Assembly: GCF_018143015.1 (NCBI RefSeq)
Contig: NC_054740.1
Location: forward strand, 76,157,856-76,221,855
Reading direction: 5' to 3'
Length of the DNA stretch: 64,000 bases
Source of the DNA: Lytechinus variegatus
Taxonomy: Eukaryota > Echinodermata > Echinoidea > Temnopleuroida > Toxopneustidae
The notes below the pieces were generated by a model that saw only the letters and a list, made by a program, of their open reading frames with translations, made no database searches and was not told the DNA's origin. How positions within the stretch are numbered: the stretch's first letter is position 1; every line of letters begins with the position of its first letter. This document shows positions 12,101 to 24,780 of the stretch, piece after piece. The position numbers and the translations under genes were made by a program.

Positions 12101-15100
12101 ATGCAGCCGAATTTATCAGGAGGAAGGTGAGTTCAGCGTATGATAAAGACTTAGTTAAAGTTAAAGATTTATTTTTGTCAAACGCTTTGATCTTTTCCAA
12201 CTTTTTTTCCCGTTGTGAATTGTGGTACGGTACCCCCTTCTTCCTCTCCGGTTTCGCGTTGATCAGGCCCCCTGGCGGGGCCGCCTAAGTTCTGTTGGGA
12301 CTCCGTCTGGACATACCGTGCGGGCGGTGACGTACGTGAGCCCGAACTTCAAGTTTTAAATAAAGTTTACTTTAGTTAGACTCTAGATTATACTTGAACT
12401 TCAGTTGTTAATTCTATAGGCGTTACGTTAATTTCACGGGAATGATCTCTCAACAAAGCAAAGTGGTCACTAGGCTTAGCTACTGATTGAAATTTATGAT
12501 AATTTTTTTTATGACATCGTCATCGGAAAGTTCTTACTCACCCTGACAACTCCAAAATAAAAAGCCTAAATGGCCTAGCTTAGGCTATATGAATTTATAA
12601 AGAATACCAGAAAAATAATTAATAGGCCTAAGTTAGTTAGTATTTGTTAGGCCTAGGCCTAGTTAACGTAAGTAGCATTAAAAAATATTGAAGGTTTGAG
12701 GAAAATGCAATGAAGATTTAGGCCTATAACTAAGAAAATCATTAGTTTAGAATTTCTACTTCATGATAAAGAATTTTTTCTTTCAGAAGTGGCAGTGAAA
12801 CTTGTTTGTTGATATACTGAAGCTTGAAGGTACAATGTAAATCATCAAATTTTTTAGACAATGACATTTCATTGATCTTTAAATTCACGATACATCACAT
12901 GTCACAAATAAAAAAAAATGAAATTCAAATAGATCTAGAGTCAACATGCTTAACTTTTTTTTTTAATCTTTGATGGATTCCCTCAATTTCACCAATAATA
13001 TTTTAAAATATTTTTAGTGAACTTCTTTTTTTTTGATGACTTTAAAAATTGTTAATGAGTTTAAAATTGATTCAATTCAGTCTCCTTCTCTAGTTTAGAT
13101 ATCAAATAAAAGTAAAAAGATAGAACTTATATTTCCTAACATCTTATTGTGATTGAATATCAACTTTATGGTAATTTATAAGTGTGCACAAATTATGGTC
13201 ACCCTGTCACTTTTGAATTTATATATCTGCCAAAGGCATGCTGTATCCAGTCCAACTAATTGTCCACTTTTGTCCTGTTTTTCTGATGTGCAATTCTGAT
13301 ACATGTATGATCTGGCAGGTTAGAGATGCAAAACCATATTTATTCAATATGAAAACAAAGGGAAGTAGATCTACATGCAATGGAAATAAGTCCAGGGCTA
13401 TGTATCACAAAGATCAGCGATTAATTGTATGCTTGATGGGAGAGTAGTTTAGTACTCAATATTGTTTATTGTTTAATAAATTTGCATGCAAAGGATAGAG
13501 TTTTGGAGTTTTCTATTTATTTTTTATCCCTCTTTCTTTTTTTTGGGGGGAGGAGGACGTTTCATGAAAGTTGTCACTTTTCAGCACTGCCAAGCTGTCA
13601 ACCTGTAGGAAATTACAGAAAGCTATAGTATCTCAATATCAATTCCTTCCCATCACAGTTAGATCTACCTTAGAAGTAGATTAAGTATGTATCGTTTTGT
13701 AGTAGTTACTGAAGTTTTTGAGGAGAAAATGAACTTTTGTAGATCATTTGCTGTTGCTTGTTTTTACAAGTGAGTGGCAATAATTGATTTAAACAATTTA
13801 AACATTTTCTTATGAGCAAGAAGTCCATTTGAATCCCATCCTGTCATAGTCCCTTCATTTTTTCCTAACTGCATATTGTACAATATTTAGTTGGTATCCA
13901 GGGAGTTCGGATGGTCCATTTTTGTCTCACCTGCGAAGCAAAGTGAGACTATAGGCGCCGCTTTTCCGACGGCGGCGGTGGCGGCGGCGGCGGCGTCAAC
14001 ATCAAATCTTAACCTGAGGTTAAGTTTTTGAAATGACATCATAACTTAGAAAGTATATGGACCTAGTTAATAAAACTTGGCCATAAGGTTAATCAAGTAT
14101 TACTGAACATCCTATTAGAGTTTCATGTCACATGACCAAGGTCAAAGGTCATTTAGGGTCAATGAACTTAGACCATGTTGGAGGAATCAACATCGAAATC
14201 TTAACCTGAGGTTAAGTTTTTGAAATGTCATCATAACTTAGAAAATATATGGACCTAGTTCATGAAACTTGGACATAAGGTTAATCAAGTATCACTGAAC
14301 ATCCTGCATGAGTTTCACGTCACATGACCAAGGTCAAAGGTCATTTAGGGTCAATGAACTTTGGCCGAATTGGGGATATCTGTTGAATTCCCATCATAAC
14401 TTTGAAAGTTTATGGATCTGATTCATGAAACTTGGACATGATAGTAATCAAGCATCACTGAACATTTTGTGCAAGTTTCAGGTCACATGATCAAGGTCAA
14501 AGGTCATTTAGGGTCAATGAACTTTGGCCGAATCGGGGGTATCTGTTGAATTACCATCATAACTTTGAAAGTTTATGGGTCTAGTTCATTAAACTTGGAC
14601 ATTAGAGTAATCAAGTATCACTGAACATCCTGTGCGTGTTTCAGGTCAAATGTCCAAGGTCAAAGGTCAATGAACTTTAGCCGAATTGGGTGTATCTGTT
14701 GAATTACCATCATAACTTTGAAAGTTTATGGATCTGATTCATGAAACTTGTACATAAGAGTAATCAAGTATCACTGAACATCCTGTTCGAGTTTCAGGTC
14801 ACATGATCAAGGTCAAAGGTCATGTAAGGTCAATGAACTTTGGCCATGTTGGGGTTTTTTGTTGAATAACCATCATATCTCTGTAAGTTTATTGGTCTAG
14901 TTCATAAAAAGAGGACATAAGAGTAACCATGTATCACTGAAACATCTTGTGCGAGTTAGAGTAGTATGCAAAGTCAGCACTGCTGCTATATTGAACCGCG
15001 TGATGCAGGTGAGACGGCCAGAGGCATTCCACTTGTCTTTTCAAGTTACATCCAATAAATTTAGAATCAGGCCTGATCTGTTGCATGATATTCAGCTGCC

Positions 15101-18100
15101 CCAGACTTTCCAAACTGCCTACATTGTACAGGTCAATCTTGCTAAAATGCATTGATATTATACAACTTATATTGTTCTTGATACAATGTTTTTAAGCACT
15201 GCATACTTTTACCCTGGCTTTTGATAGCACGGCTGCACTACTTGGACCCTTGAGCATTCAATTAATTACTTCGTACCAGGTACACATTTAAAGCACCTGG
15301 GTGGAGAGTGACAAATGTAGATAAACCTGTATACCAAATGAAGCAAATGCTGTAGTGAAATTTAAACCCCCACCTTGTGGGTCAGAGTTTGGAGGGATAT
15401 CCACTGAGCCACAACACCTCTACTAATTGATTTCTGCAATTGTAAAAGTATGATCCTATTCATGGATTCTAGAATTCTATAAATGCGTATTATGAAATTT
15501 ACTGTTTCTCTATGTATCATCCATAGAAGCGACGATCCACTTGAACGTTCATTCCCACACATCAAGCTTGCCTCTCCTGAAGATGAACTGTTGAACAAAT
15601 CTCTGTTGGAATCCCTGACCCCAGCTTCTCCTAGCTCTAGTGCTCCATACCGTCTTCCTAAGCTTAGTTCTACAGGGTCGGTATCTTCAACATGTACATC
15701 AGGTAGCGATCCGTTAGAGGGTACCCTACGCAATGGACAGTCATCGACTGATGGTCTCAGCCCACGCAGTCAACAGAGCATTAAATCCAAGTAAGTACTC
15801 ACCAGGATATGCCAAGTTTACCAATGAAAGCTGTATATCAGTCAAGGCATAAAGTACAGTATTATACATATATCCACTCTGTTATAATTCAGTTTTTTAA
15901 ACACTGTTAATATACAGAAATAAGAATGATTGTAGTGCAAAAAAATTGTATATTTTAAACCATGAAAATATTACATAATACATAGAACAACAAATAAAAT
16001 GTATTTTTCAGCATTAAAACTGACAATCATTTGTTTGCTTCAATCGCCTGCATATTGTCATGTAGGCCTATGCTTGTTTAAATCATATGTAGAAGAGCAT
16101 CCTATGGATTAGATTTAATCTTTCACGAAACATTAGACTTCAGATATTGCATTATATTCATTAACTTTGTACATGCTTCAGATAAGAATTTTCATTGGGA
16201 ATCTATATCAGGCTATCAATACCACCTTCTGTTTGTTGGGCAAATCTATGATTTATCTACAGACTACAGATTTTCTTGTACTTGAAAATCATTTTAAGCA
16301 TGTGTACTATAATTCTTTGAATTGTGGTACAATGAAGATATGATTGCCTTTTCATTTGCTGGATATTTTTTTTCTATCATACTTCTTTTGCGGAGGATGG
16401 ATTGTATCCCGACACACCTTTTTGTATTGTTATTATTCACAGCCTGTCCAAGATGTCCAGTAGGAGTACTCGATCTAGCAATCGCCTTCCCATCCCTCCC
16501 TACACCATAGCACAACTCCGACGGGCGCAAAACATCCATGTGCCGTCCTTTAAGAAGGCACAGTTTGCCCCTCTTGTCTCTAGTCCTGCTCGGAAAGCAG
16601 TCATAGAAGAAGATGGTAAGATCGAGAGGACTGAAGTGGATGATAGGACCAGAGTGGAACAGGAGATACATGTCCGGGCAGAGCCAGAAACAACAAGAGC
16701 AACTACTAGATATTCACAGTAAGTCATGCAGAAAGAAAATGATACATGAAATGGGAGTGAAGATAGGAAATCAAAGGAGCATATTTTTGGAAGAAAAATA
16801 TAAAAGATGAAGATAAAAAGTACAAAACATGGAAATATTTCAGAGTGCAGCAAGTGAATTACAAAGTTGATGGAATTGGAAGGCATGTGATAGATTTAGA
16901 TATTTCATGTAAATAAATTGGATTAGATGTTGGAATAAAAACAATTCTTCCTTATTTGAGACCACAAATGTCTCTCCAACTCTTCAAAGTTCAATCACAG
17001 GGTGCTACATACGCACTTGCCCGATTGCCCGGGGCAAGTAAAAGTTAGAGTCGGGCAAGTGTTTTGAAGTAAAGACCAAAACTACTTGCCCAAATTCGGC
17101 AAACAAAATTCTCACAGTAGAATTACCAGAATTAGGGTCGATATGATATTGACCCTAATTTTGGTCATGGCAGGCAAGATAAAATCACTTTGGAAAAAGA
17201 AATGCAATAACAAGGTAGATCAGTTCGTGTCAAAAGAGAGAAAAATGTCAATGGTTTTTATTAATACCGCAAAACTTTCTTTTCAAGAGGTAAAACTTTT
17301 TTTTCAAGGATTTTTCCGGGCAAGTATATTCCAACTATTTGAAAATTTACTTGCCCAACTGAGCAAGTGCTTCCAAACAGTTATGTAGCACCCTGAATCA
17401 TGTAGAGTTTCATCAGTGATTTTTCATCAGCCAATCAGATGCAAGCTTTTCCAGCAGCTGTAGTACATCAATATCTCTAATATTCTTTATGAAATTCTCC
17501 CCTGATGTGAACATTTTGACAAAGTGATTTTTTTTACTTGTAGCAAGTCATCTAAAATAACAGGTGTGCAAATGTCTGCTGAAAATATGGATTCCATGTT
17601 ATATTGATGTCCCCCCTCTCTGTGTGCGTGTAATAATGTTTTTGGTTGTGTACAAGAACCTCATGTTAGCAGTTGCCAAGTGTTATTCTAGCAAAGTCCC
17701 TGACAGATATACTTATTTGTTTCCTTTATGTCAACTGCCAGAGGCGTGGAGAGATCTAACCGCCTTTCAAATGTTTTATAAGGCATTTCTACCATTGTAA
17801 GAGCAAGAGTGAGTTGCATAGTCTTTTTGTAGCACAAAAGCTTTTCTACTTCAGAAAATCAATATGTAATGAAATAGTATTGATTTATACTCCTTGGTCA
17901 ATGTGTCCTCAGGCTATATGCACAAAAGAAATCTTGTTGTGTAAGAAAGTGATCACAGATGATGTCCTAAATGAAGTCAAGACTTTGACAGAGTGTTGTT
18001 TTTTCACTTGTACACACATTCATGTATGGGGATCAATAGCTAGACTTGCGATGGAGTTTTTGAAGTAATTGGTAGTATTTATTAAGAATGTTAACAAAAT

Positions 18101-19852
18101 GTACAGTTGAAATTGATGAACAATTATGAATGAAATAAATACTGAAAATTGAATCTGAAGGATGCATTCATAAGTATGCTTGTTTGATACACTGTCCATC
18201 ACATACTGTATGGCACAACTCCTGTGTGGTGTTAAATGGACTCACATTCAGTTTGTGCTTGGATTTGTGAAATTGCTGTCTTTAAAAGTTCAGATTGGAA
18301 ATTACAATCCCTCTCCCCCAGTTCAAAGTTTATTTAATTGATGAAAAGAGGCCCAACTCTAATGTTTGCCAACAAATAAACTAATTGTTGAGTCTTCCTT
18401 GAGATGCATAGTGTTGTGTATCTGTAAAAAGCATTTCTTGCTTATGATTTTGATTGTAGTGTTGAGGCACTTCTCTGTATTGATTAGGAAACACCTGCAA
18501 GGTCTTCTTTCAAACAGGCTTGCTTAATTTCTGGTTTTTAATGTTGGTCTTTTGGTCTTATTGTTTTGTTGTAATTTTCTGTGTCCTTTTTATTGCTACA
18601 TGTACATACATGTATGTAAATGTACAGCTTGCTAATGTTCATTTCGTCTCACAAGAATTTACATTTTGTCAATGAATTTGTCCATAATTAACATTGACAA
18701 TATTCATGAAAATACAACAGTAGCCTAATGATATCAGAAACAATTCTTCTTGTTTTGTTTATGGGAACAATACAATTTCATTTTGAGCCACAGTCATAAT
18801 CTTTTTCTTTTTGCACAGTTTGTCCCTTTAAGGCTTTTAGCATTCTAGTTTGAGAGTTGAAGTAAAAGAGAAGAAGTAAAATACATGCAAATTGATAGAT
18901 ACTGTATATGAATTATTATAAAGAATTTATTTGTCATACACATGATGTATGCAGTCAAGGTTATGGGGGGGGGGTGGAAAGTGATGAAATTATTTTGACC
19001 ACCTTGTTTTGACAGAACATTTAATGCAGACTTGATGTGACATGTAAATTATGAATTCTATTTAAAATGACTTTCTCTCTCATTCAACAGTGCAAGTAGA
19101 ACTACGTATGGACCTCGAAGTGCTGCTGTTTCTATGACCATTCCCATGGCCAGTGGTACTGATTACTCCCATCCACCTCCAGACCAAAAGGCTGAATGGA
19201 GACTATCACCTTACAGACATAAAAACTATGACAATCAGGTACGTTTTAAGTTAATCAAAACTGATATTCTTTGAGAGTTATACCCATTAGCCTTTAACAT
19301 TATAATCTGACAAAGAATATTTTTGTTACTCAGATTTATTGATTTTTTTTTAATTGTGAAATTATTATTATTATTGTATACTTTTGAGAATTTGATTCAT
19401 TTTAAACAGTGAATATGACAAGCAAAGATTACAAAAGGATGGGAATGCCACAAAGTACCACATTATACATGTACCTTTTTTATTTTCATGTTTATAATCT
19501 TAAATTTGAAATTAATAGAAATTGTAATTGCATTTTCTAACTCATAAATCATATAATTTTTTTTAGAATGTATTTATTATCATTATGCATATTTTTACAT
19601 TTAACTATTTTAGTATTTATATTTTTGCTAATTTATTTTCATTTTTTGTTTTACTTTTTTTTTATTTCTTCTTAGAATTATTTAATTGATAATGCCAATA
19701 AGTGATTGTTCTGGTATCTACATATTATATTTATACAACAGGCTGTGACATCCAACTCTGGGCCTTACTCCCGTAAGTTTGTCATACACTGTTCTGCACC
19801 CAAGTCCTGGCTCCACATGAAGTTAAGACGCACCAAGACCACTCTGACGTGA
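12101..19852 (+). CDS. Unrecognised 274-residue Ser/Arg-rich protein, five exons
   Basis: Coding exons: 12101-12126, 15527-15790, 16443-16718, 19091-19238, 19742-19852. All junctions are GT-AG, and the summed length of 825 nt is 274 codons plus TGA with phase kept throughout. I chose the ATG at 12101 because its short exon ends in phase 2 at a strong GTGAGT donor, matching the phase exon 2 needs. Exon 1 is the weakest part; an upstream ORF (12013-12075) ends before this ATG. The N-terminal third is Ser/Pro/Thr-rich, with SDDPLERSFPHIKLASPEDE. The middle has a basic segment and YTIAQLRRAQNIHVPSFKKA. The C-terminus has TYGPRSAAVSM, EWRLSPYRHKNYDNQ and a basic tail KLRRTKTTLT. There is no signal peptide or membrane segment, and it is probably largely disordered and intracellular. 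I do not recognise the family. A polyadenylation signal AATAAA lies at 21404-21409. Confidence 0.7.
13920..15044 (+). repeat. DR1-bearing repeat, copy 1 (longest)
   Basis: It begins TTTTTGTCTCACCTGCGAAG and ends ATGCAGGTGAGACGGCC followed by AGAGGCATTCCACTTG; the same ends recur in the two other copies. After a GGCGGCGGC stretch come about five tandem units of 160-180 bp. Each has CACATGACCAAGGTCAAAGG and usually TCAATGAACTTTGGCCG. Perfect AGGTCAAAGGTCA occurs at 14139, 14331, 14494, 14657 and 14810. It lies in intron 1 of the 12.1-19.9 kb gene. Non-coding and of unknown class. Confidence 0.85.
15358..15418 (-). repeat. tRNA-derived SINE head
   Basis: On the minus strand, TGGCTCAGTGG (15401-15411) fits the polymerase III A-box consensus. 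About 35 bases on, GGGTTTAAATTTC resembles a B box (around 15358-15370). The spacing is tRNA-like but no cloverleaf survives, so a SINE remnant fits better than a tRNA gene. Confidence 0.5.
16998..17395. mobile_element. 398-bp TIR element, AATCA duplication
   Basis: It starts CAGGGTGCTACATA and ends TATGTAGCACCCTG, with AATCA on both sides (16993-16997 and 17396-17400). CTTGCCC / GGGCAAG motifs occur several times in both orientations near the ends. A 100-residue ORF crosses the interior but is not transposase-like. It sits in an intron of the 12.1-19.9 kb gene. Confidence 0.8.
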
Positions 19853-20764
19853 CAATCAGAAACGCAGAGAGACAGTTGCACCGACACTATGCAATCTTGT
19901 TATCCATCAAGCGAATTTCTTTCTTTTCAATGTGATTTAGATGATTGGGGTGAATCTTTATCAGTTAGAGTTGGACAAATGGCCTGACTATGTTAGGGCC
20001 CTGTTTCATAAAAGCTATTATGGATGAAAAGTCAATAACAGGTACAATAGAAAGTGTGTTTCTCAGTGAATCAATATCAAGAATTTCTCTCTTGTTGCCA
20101 TTCACAGCCACTTATCTTTGATAATATCCTTCATGCATTAGGGAATTAGTCTGAATGGTGATAGTGATCTAATTCCTGAAATAGGTGTTGTATTTCGTGA
20201 AAACTAAGACACCCCAGACTTATTTGATGAAAAGCTTGCTGATATGCAAAGTCGCAAGGTTGTTTTTACATGTCCTTGATCTGCAGTGACTGGTTTATTG
20301 TGTTTCGAGGCAGGCAAATTGTAGTTTAAACTGTATTTACAGAACTCTAGCTGCTGGAAGTAGTATTGCTTCACCAGAGTTTAGGCTGATTGAACGAAGC
20401 CATAAGCTTTGTATGCTGGGAAAACCCCTTCAGAAGGTAGAAAATACTCTAATTTGATGCAAAGAAGTGTGTTCACAGAAGTTCTTCAGACAATAATCCT
20501 GTCAATAAGGTGCTTTAGACAGTGTTAACACACTGACATACATGTATTATTACAATGATTACCCCTTTATCAGATTCGATTGATCTTGCAAGAGTACAAT
20601 CTTCACTCCCTAGGGAGTATTCCATACCGGCATTGTGTTAGCAGAAAGGCCCAAATAAACAAAGGTGGTTTTGCAAACCATCGGTTGAACCCATTGTTTT
20701 TGCAGATTTCCTGAATAGATTATGCTTATATACTCCGTTTAATAAAAAAATGTCCAATGCAAAT

Positions 20765-20935
20765 GCGCGCTTCTGTCACAGTGTGCCAAATTGATGCTTG
20801 TTGCCATGGTGAGTTCACGTTTTTATTCACGAGTCCACTGTTTGAACGGTGGATAAAAATAGCGTGGATAACCACAGCAACAGATTTCAATTTGGCGCGC
20901 TGTGAGAAAAGCGTGTATCAGTATTGATCATTTTT
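20765..20935. repeat. Inverted-repeat MITE in the 3' flank
   Basis: CACAGTGTGCCAAATTGATG with GTTGCCATGG at the left is mirrored by an inverted arm ending ATTTGGCGCGCTGTGAGAAA at the right. Arms are about 40-50 bp; the target duplication is unclear. Confidence 0.5.
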
Positions 20936-23269
20936 TAGATACGCTGCAAATTAAGTGTAATACAGGAAATCTGCATAAACATCAATCATCAATGTCTTGC
21001 CAAAAGATGATGCCTTAATGTAATAAGAACACACAAATAGATCAAATATACACATATTCTGTGGAATGTTTTTGTACTTTTAAACATCAAATCTGATTTA
21101 AGGTTGGTTGAAAGTATATTATAGTCTTTCATATCTAAATCATTTCAGATCTGTTTCAGAGCTGGTTTTAGCCTTTTTATGTAATAGAAATGTGTCTATT
21201 AATTTAATGAGACCTAGATATGTGTACATTGAGTTGTTGCCATAAGAAAATATACCTTTCATGAATGTGCATGAAATACAAAGTAAAAATGCCCACTATT
21301 GCCTAGAGTAAGCAGGGTATTTGCTATTTTATATATTTTAAGAAGTATTTTTATAAACAATATTTACCTCATGCCATACATGTATGTGTAGTATGTCTTG
21401 CAAAATAAAGGTTGAGATTTAATGATGAATATGTGACCCTATAATTTAGGTTTAAATTATATTGACTTCTTTCTCAGGACACTCATGATATTTATTATCA
21501 TCATACATTATCTAGAGTCCTTTGAAAATACTTCCAAATAGTAGGCCTTCTTGTTACGTTCTTTTTTTTTTAAAGAGGAGCATGAATGTATTGCATGTTG
21601 CAGTCTGTAATGTAAAAATAATCTGTCAAATCTTCTGACATGCAATCGTTTAATACCAGTTATTTGGACTATAAGGTGAAGTTTAATGAACATAAATATT
21701 TGTGTACCTCAGCGTTGGTGCCGTAACATTATGATCAAAGTGATGACCCATTGTTAATCGCTTGTCCTTGCAATCTTTGGTGAGATTATTGGAACATTTT
21801 GATGCCACTAGTTGTGCACCCCTTGAAAGTGTAAATGAAACTGTAAGTCAAATGTTCTGTGCGACATTAGTATATACCTGTCCTCCATATGAAACTTAAA
21901 TTTAGTCTCTACAGGTATCCATATTTACCTTAATTATGTTTATTTAGTTTAACATGGTTACATGAAGACTCATTTGTGAGTTTCATATGAAGGATAGGTA
22001 TTATTCACACAAAGATCTCTCTGATAAATTATATATTGGAACATGTGTAGCTTTTTATTCAAATTTTATTGAGAGACTTAATTTTCTTTGTCCTTTATTA
22101 TGTCTGGTATACTCCGATTTATTTTCATCCTTAAACATTGCCCTCTGTAAATTGAAATCTGCATGCTCCTTTATTTCTTTTGATTGCCCATGTATTCTGA
22201 CCCAGAAATTATCAGACCATTAAAAGATGTTTTTAAATATTTTATGTCATGTGACAATTTTGAAATGATAATCAGACAATTGTATAATCATTTGAAGATA
22301 AATTATACTTGTTAAAAGTATTCTTGCCAAAACATGCCATAATTGTTTATTCTATTAGTATAATCCTTCTCACTCTTAATTCTTATGCACAATACATTTT
22401 TGACACCTGCTAAATTATTCTTTGGTAAATCATTCTTTGCTAAATCAATCTGCACCATCTGGAATATTACTCTGACATTTCATTTCACTTCATTCTTTTG
22501 TCAATATTATTAGCGAATTAATCTCATGTATATGTATATAAGTCCTATATCAAGGTCTTTGTATAATTTGTAAGAATTTTTGTTTTTTATTTTTTTAATT
22601 GTAACAGTTTAGTAAGCTTTTTATGCATTGCAATTTATTATTTAATGAACAATCTGAATGATATTGACAATCATAACAACCAACCTGCTCATAACATTCT
22701 GAGTGGTGATTTTTGCACCCGTGCTTAGATCATCCTCAAGTATTCAGTATAGGCTACAGAAAATATTAAATGTACATGTAGATGAAAAAGTTGTACATCA
22801 AATGAAATGATGTATGCAATGGTACTTAAACATTATTGTCATGTTTATGCATTGTTTTCTGAAGATGATCTAGAATTTTATTTAAAACATTTAAAAGTCA
22901 AGACCATTTTCTGACCATACATGTGGTTGTATTCCTGTCACTGCACAATATATATTCTGTTGTATAAAAAAAATCATTGATTTTTTTACTGCCTGAACAT
23001 AAACATCAATTGGTACATGTATATCTTAACTTTTATTGAAATGACGTATATAATCTATAATACATCTTATTTTCCATATTCTATTCATTTTCATGGGTTA
23101 ATCAGCATTACAAAACACACTTGTAAGCTACATTTGACAATCATGGTTGTATTTATGTTAAAAGGCTTGTTCAGACATGGCTCTACAGACCGCTGTATCA
23201 AAGCTCAACAACATTACAAGTCAGTTTATACTCTCAAAGGAAATCAAAATACAAGGAGATAATTATTTG

Positions 23270-23760
23270 AAAGAATAAAATGAGAGGAGCAATTTATAAC
23301 TTGTTTCATCAAAATCAGTTATAGAATGAGAGAGTTATAGAAGTTTGAAAGGTCTTTTTTTGTATTTTCTTTTGGGATCCTCAAATTGACAAATATGCTT
23401 AAAAATCGCTGATTTTGTGAAAAACTCCATTTTTTGTGGACACAAATTGTCAGATTTCCCTTTTACTTTGCATATATCACATTATCTCCTCCTGACCTTG
23501 ACATCTGTTTGATATGAATTATATTTTCCCATGACATATGTTATGCTCATCAGGAGGCAAGATGCAATTACTAAGATAATGGGGAAAATTTGAAAATTTG
23601 TAGGAGTTATCCACAAAATCAGCAATTTGAAGCAAGTTTGCCAATTTGAGGATCTCAATAGAAAATACAAACTAAGAAAACTTTTCAAACGTCCAATTTT
23701 GATGAAACTTGTTTTAAATTGTTGTTCTCATTTTACTCTTTCAATAAGATTGCTTCTCTT
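23270..23760. repeat. Foldback element, arms ~150 bp
   Basis: The left arm at about 23270-23430 has TTGTTTCATCAAAATC and GATCCTCAAATTGACAAA. It returns inverted at about 23610-23755 as TTTGCCAATTTGAGGATC and TTTTGATGAAACTTGTT. The arms are diverged, so the copy is old. Non-coding. Confidence 0.65.
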
Positions 23761-24780
23761 CTTGGGTTTTGGTTTTCTTTTGCATGGTATGAAGTTGACC
23801 GAGGCAGAAAAAGCCATTGATCAAACCCAGTGTAATAAATATAGCATGGCATCTTCAGACAAATCTCTTGTCTTTCTTCTATAATCTGTGTTCATTATAT
23901 TGCGGTCAATTTCACTCTGAATACCAATTGTGTTGTTGAGCTTTGTTCCCGAGTTCTAAATACATGTATTTGTATATACATACATGTAAATTAGCTCTGA
24001 ACATGCCATTATAATATTTTGTGCTGGTTTATTGTTTTGAAATAGGGTTAGAATGAGTGTATGAAGTGATTGCACATTGTACAAAGAAAAGTTCCTATAA
24101 CATGTGATGTCATGTATATCATATTGTATAATACACTGAATTTTACAAATAAATTTTGTAATGAAATGAATATAAATTTTCAAAAGTTTTTTTTTATATT
24201 TTGTTGTGTGATAGAATGGGAGATGAAATTATGCATACAAAATCATGAAAATCGGATTAAAGGGACACTAAATCTTGTTTTTGACTTTCAGTCAGACTGG
24301 ACTCTTTGTCATACCCAATCCTCAGACCAGTCTTCTCCTGTTCAACTTAAACTTTCTCTCCTCAAATGTAATTTTCAACCTCCCTACATACACAATTAAA
24401 CTCCCCAAAGTTGTAACTATACACTTTCATTCTCTGATTCCCAAAATTATTCTCTCACTCTTTATTCTCTTCCTCAATGAACATAAAGTCTGTGTTGGTG
24501 CAAGAATGCGCTTTTAGCACATTTTGTGTGCGATGCGCAAAAAAGCAGTGTTAAGGGCGTTCTTGCACCGACGCAGTGAAATGTACCTTGCTCCATTCTG
24601 GGGCCTGTTGCAGAAGAGTTGAATTCAACTAAACAGTGGAACACAAGTCCTACAGATGTGCTTCTGATTGGTTGAAATCACGATGTGATCGATACTTTGG
24701 AATTGTGTTTGATTGCATCTATTTATGCGAAAGGCCCTGACATGAAGTCATTGCTGAAAAAGATGTTGTTCAACATAGAA

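Larger units (their letters stand above)
19853..24780. other. 3' UTR and intergenic DNA
   Basis: The 3' UTR of the upstream gene probably runs to AATAAA at 21404-21409; an earlier AATAAA near 20740 is next to repeat DNA. Two inverted-repeat elements lie here (listed separately), and a single repeat end, GGGGCCTGTTGCAGAAGAG, is at about 24600. No further gene is supported between here and the GMPPA 3' exon. Confidence 0.5.

Noticed and set aside
15362-15733. 123-residue minus-strand ORF
   Set aside because: It is the antisense of coding exon 2 of the 12.1-kb gene joined to a SINE remnant.
16500-16886. 128-residue minus-strand ORF
   Set aside because: It is the shadow of coding exon 3 of the + strand gene and adjoining intron.
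17086-17388. 100-residue ORF
   Set aside because: It lies wholly inside a TIR element with target duplication and shows no transposase motif.
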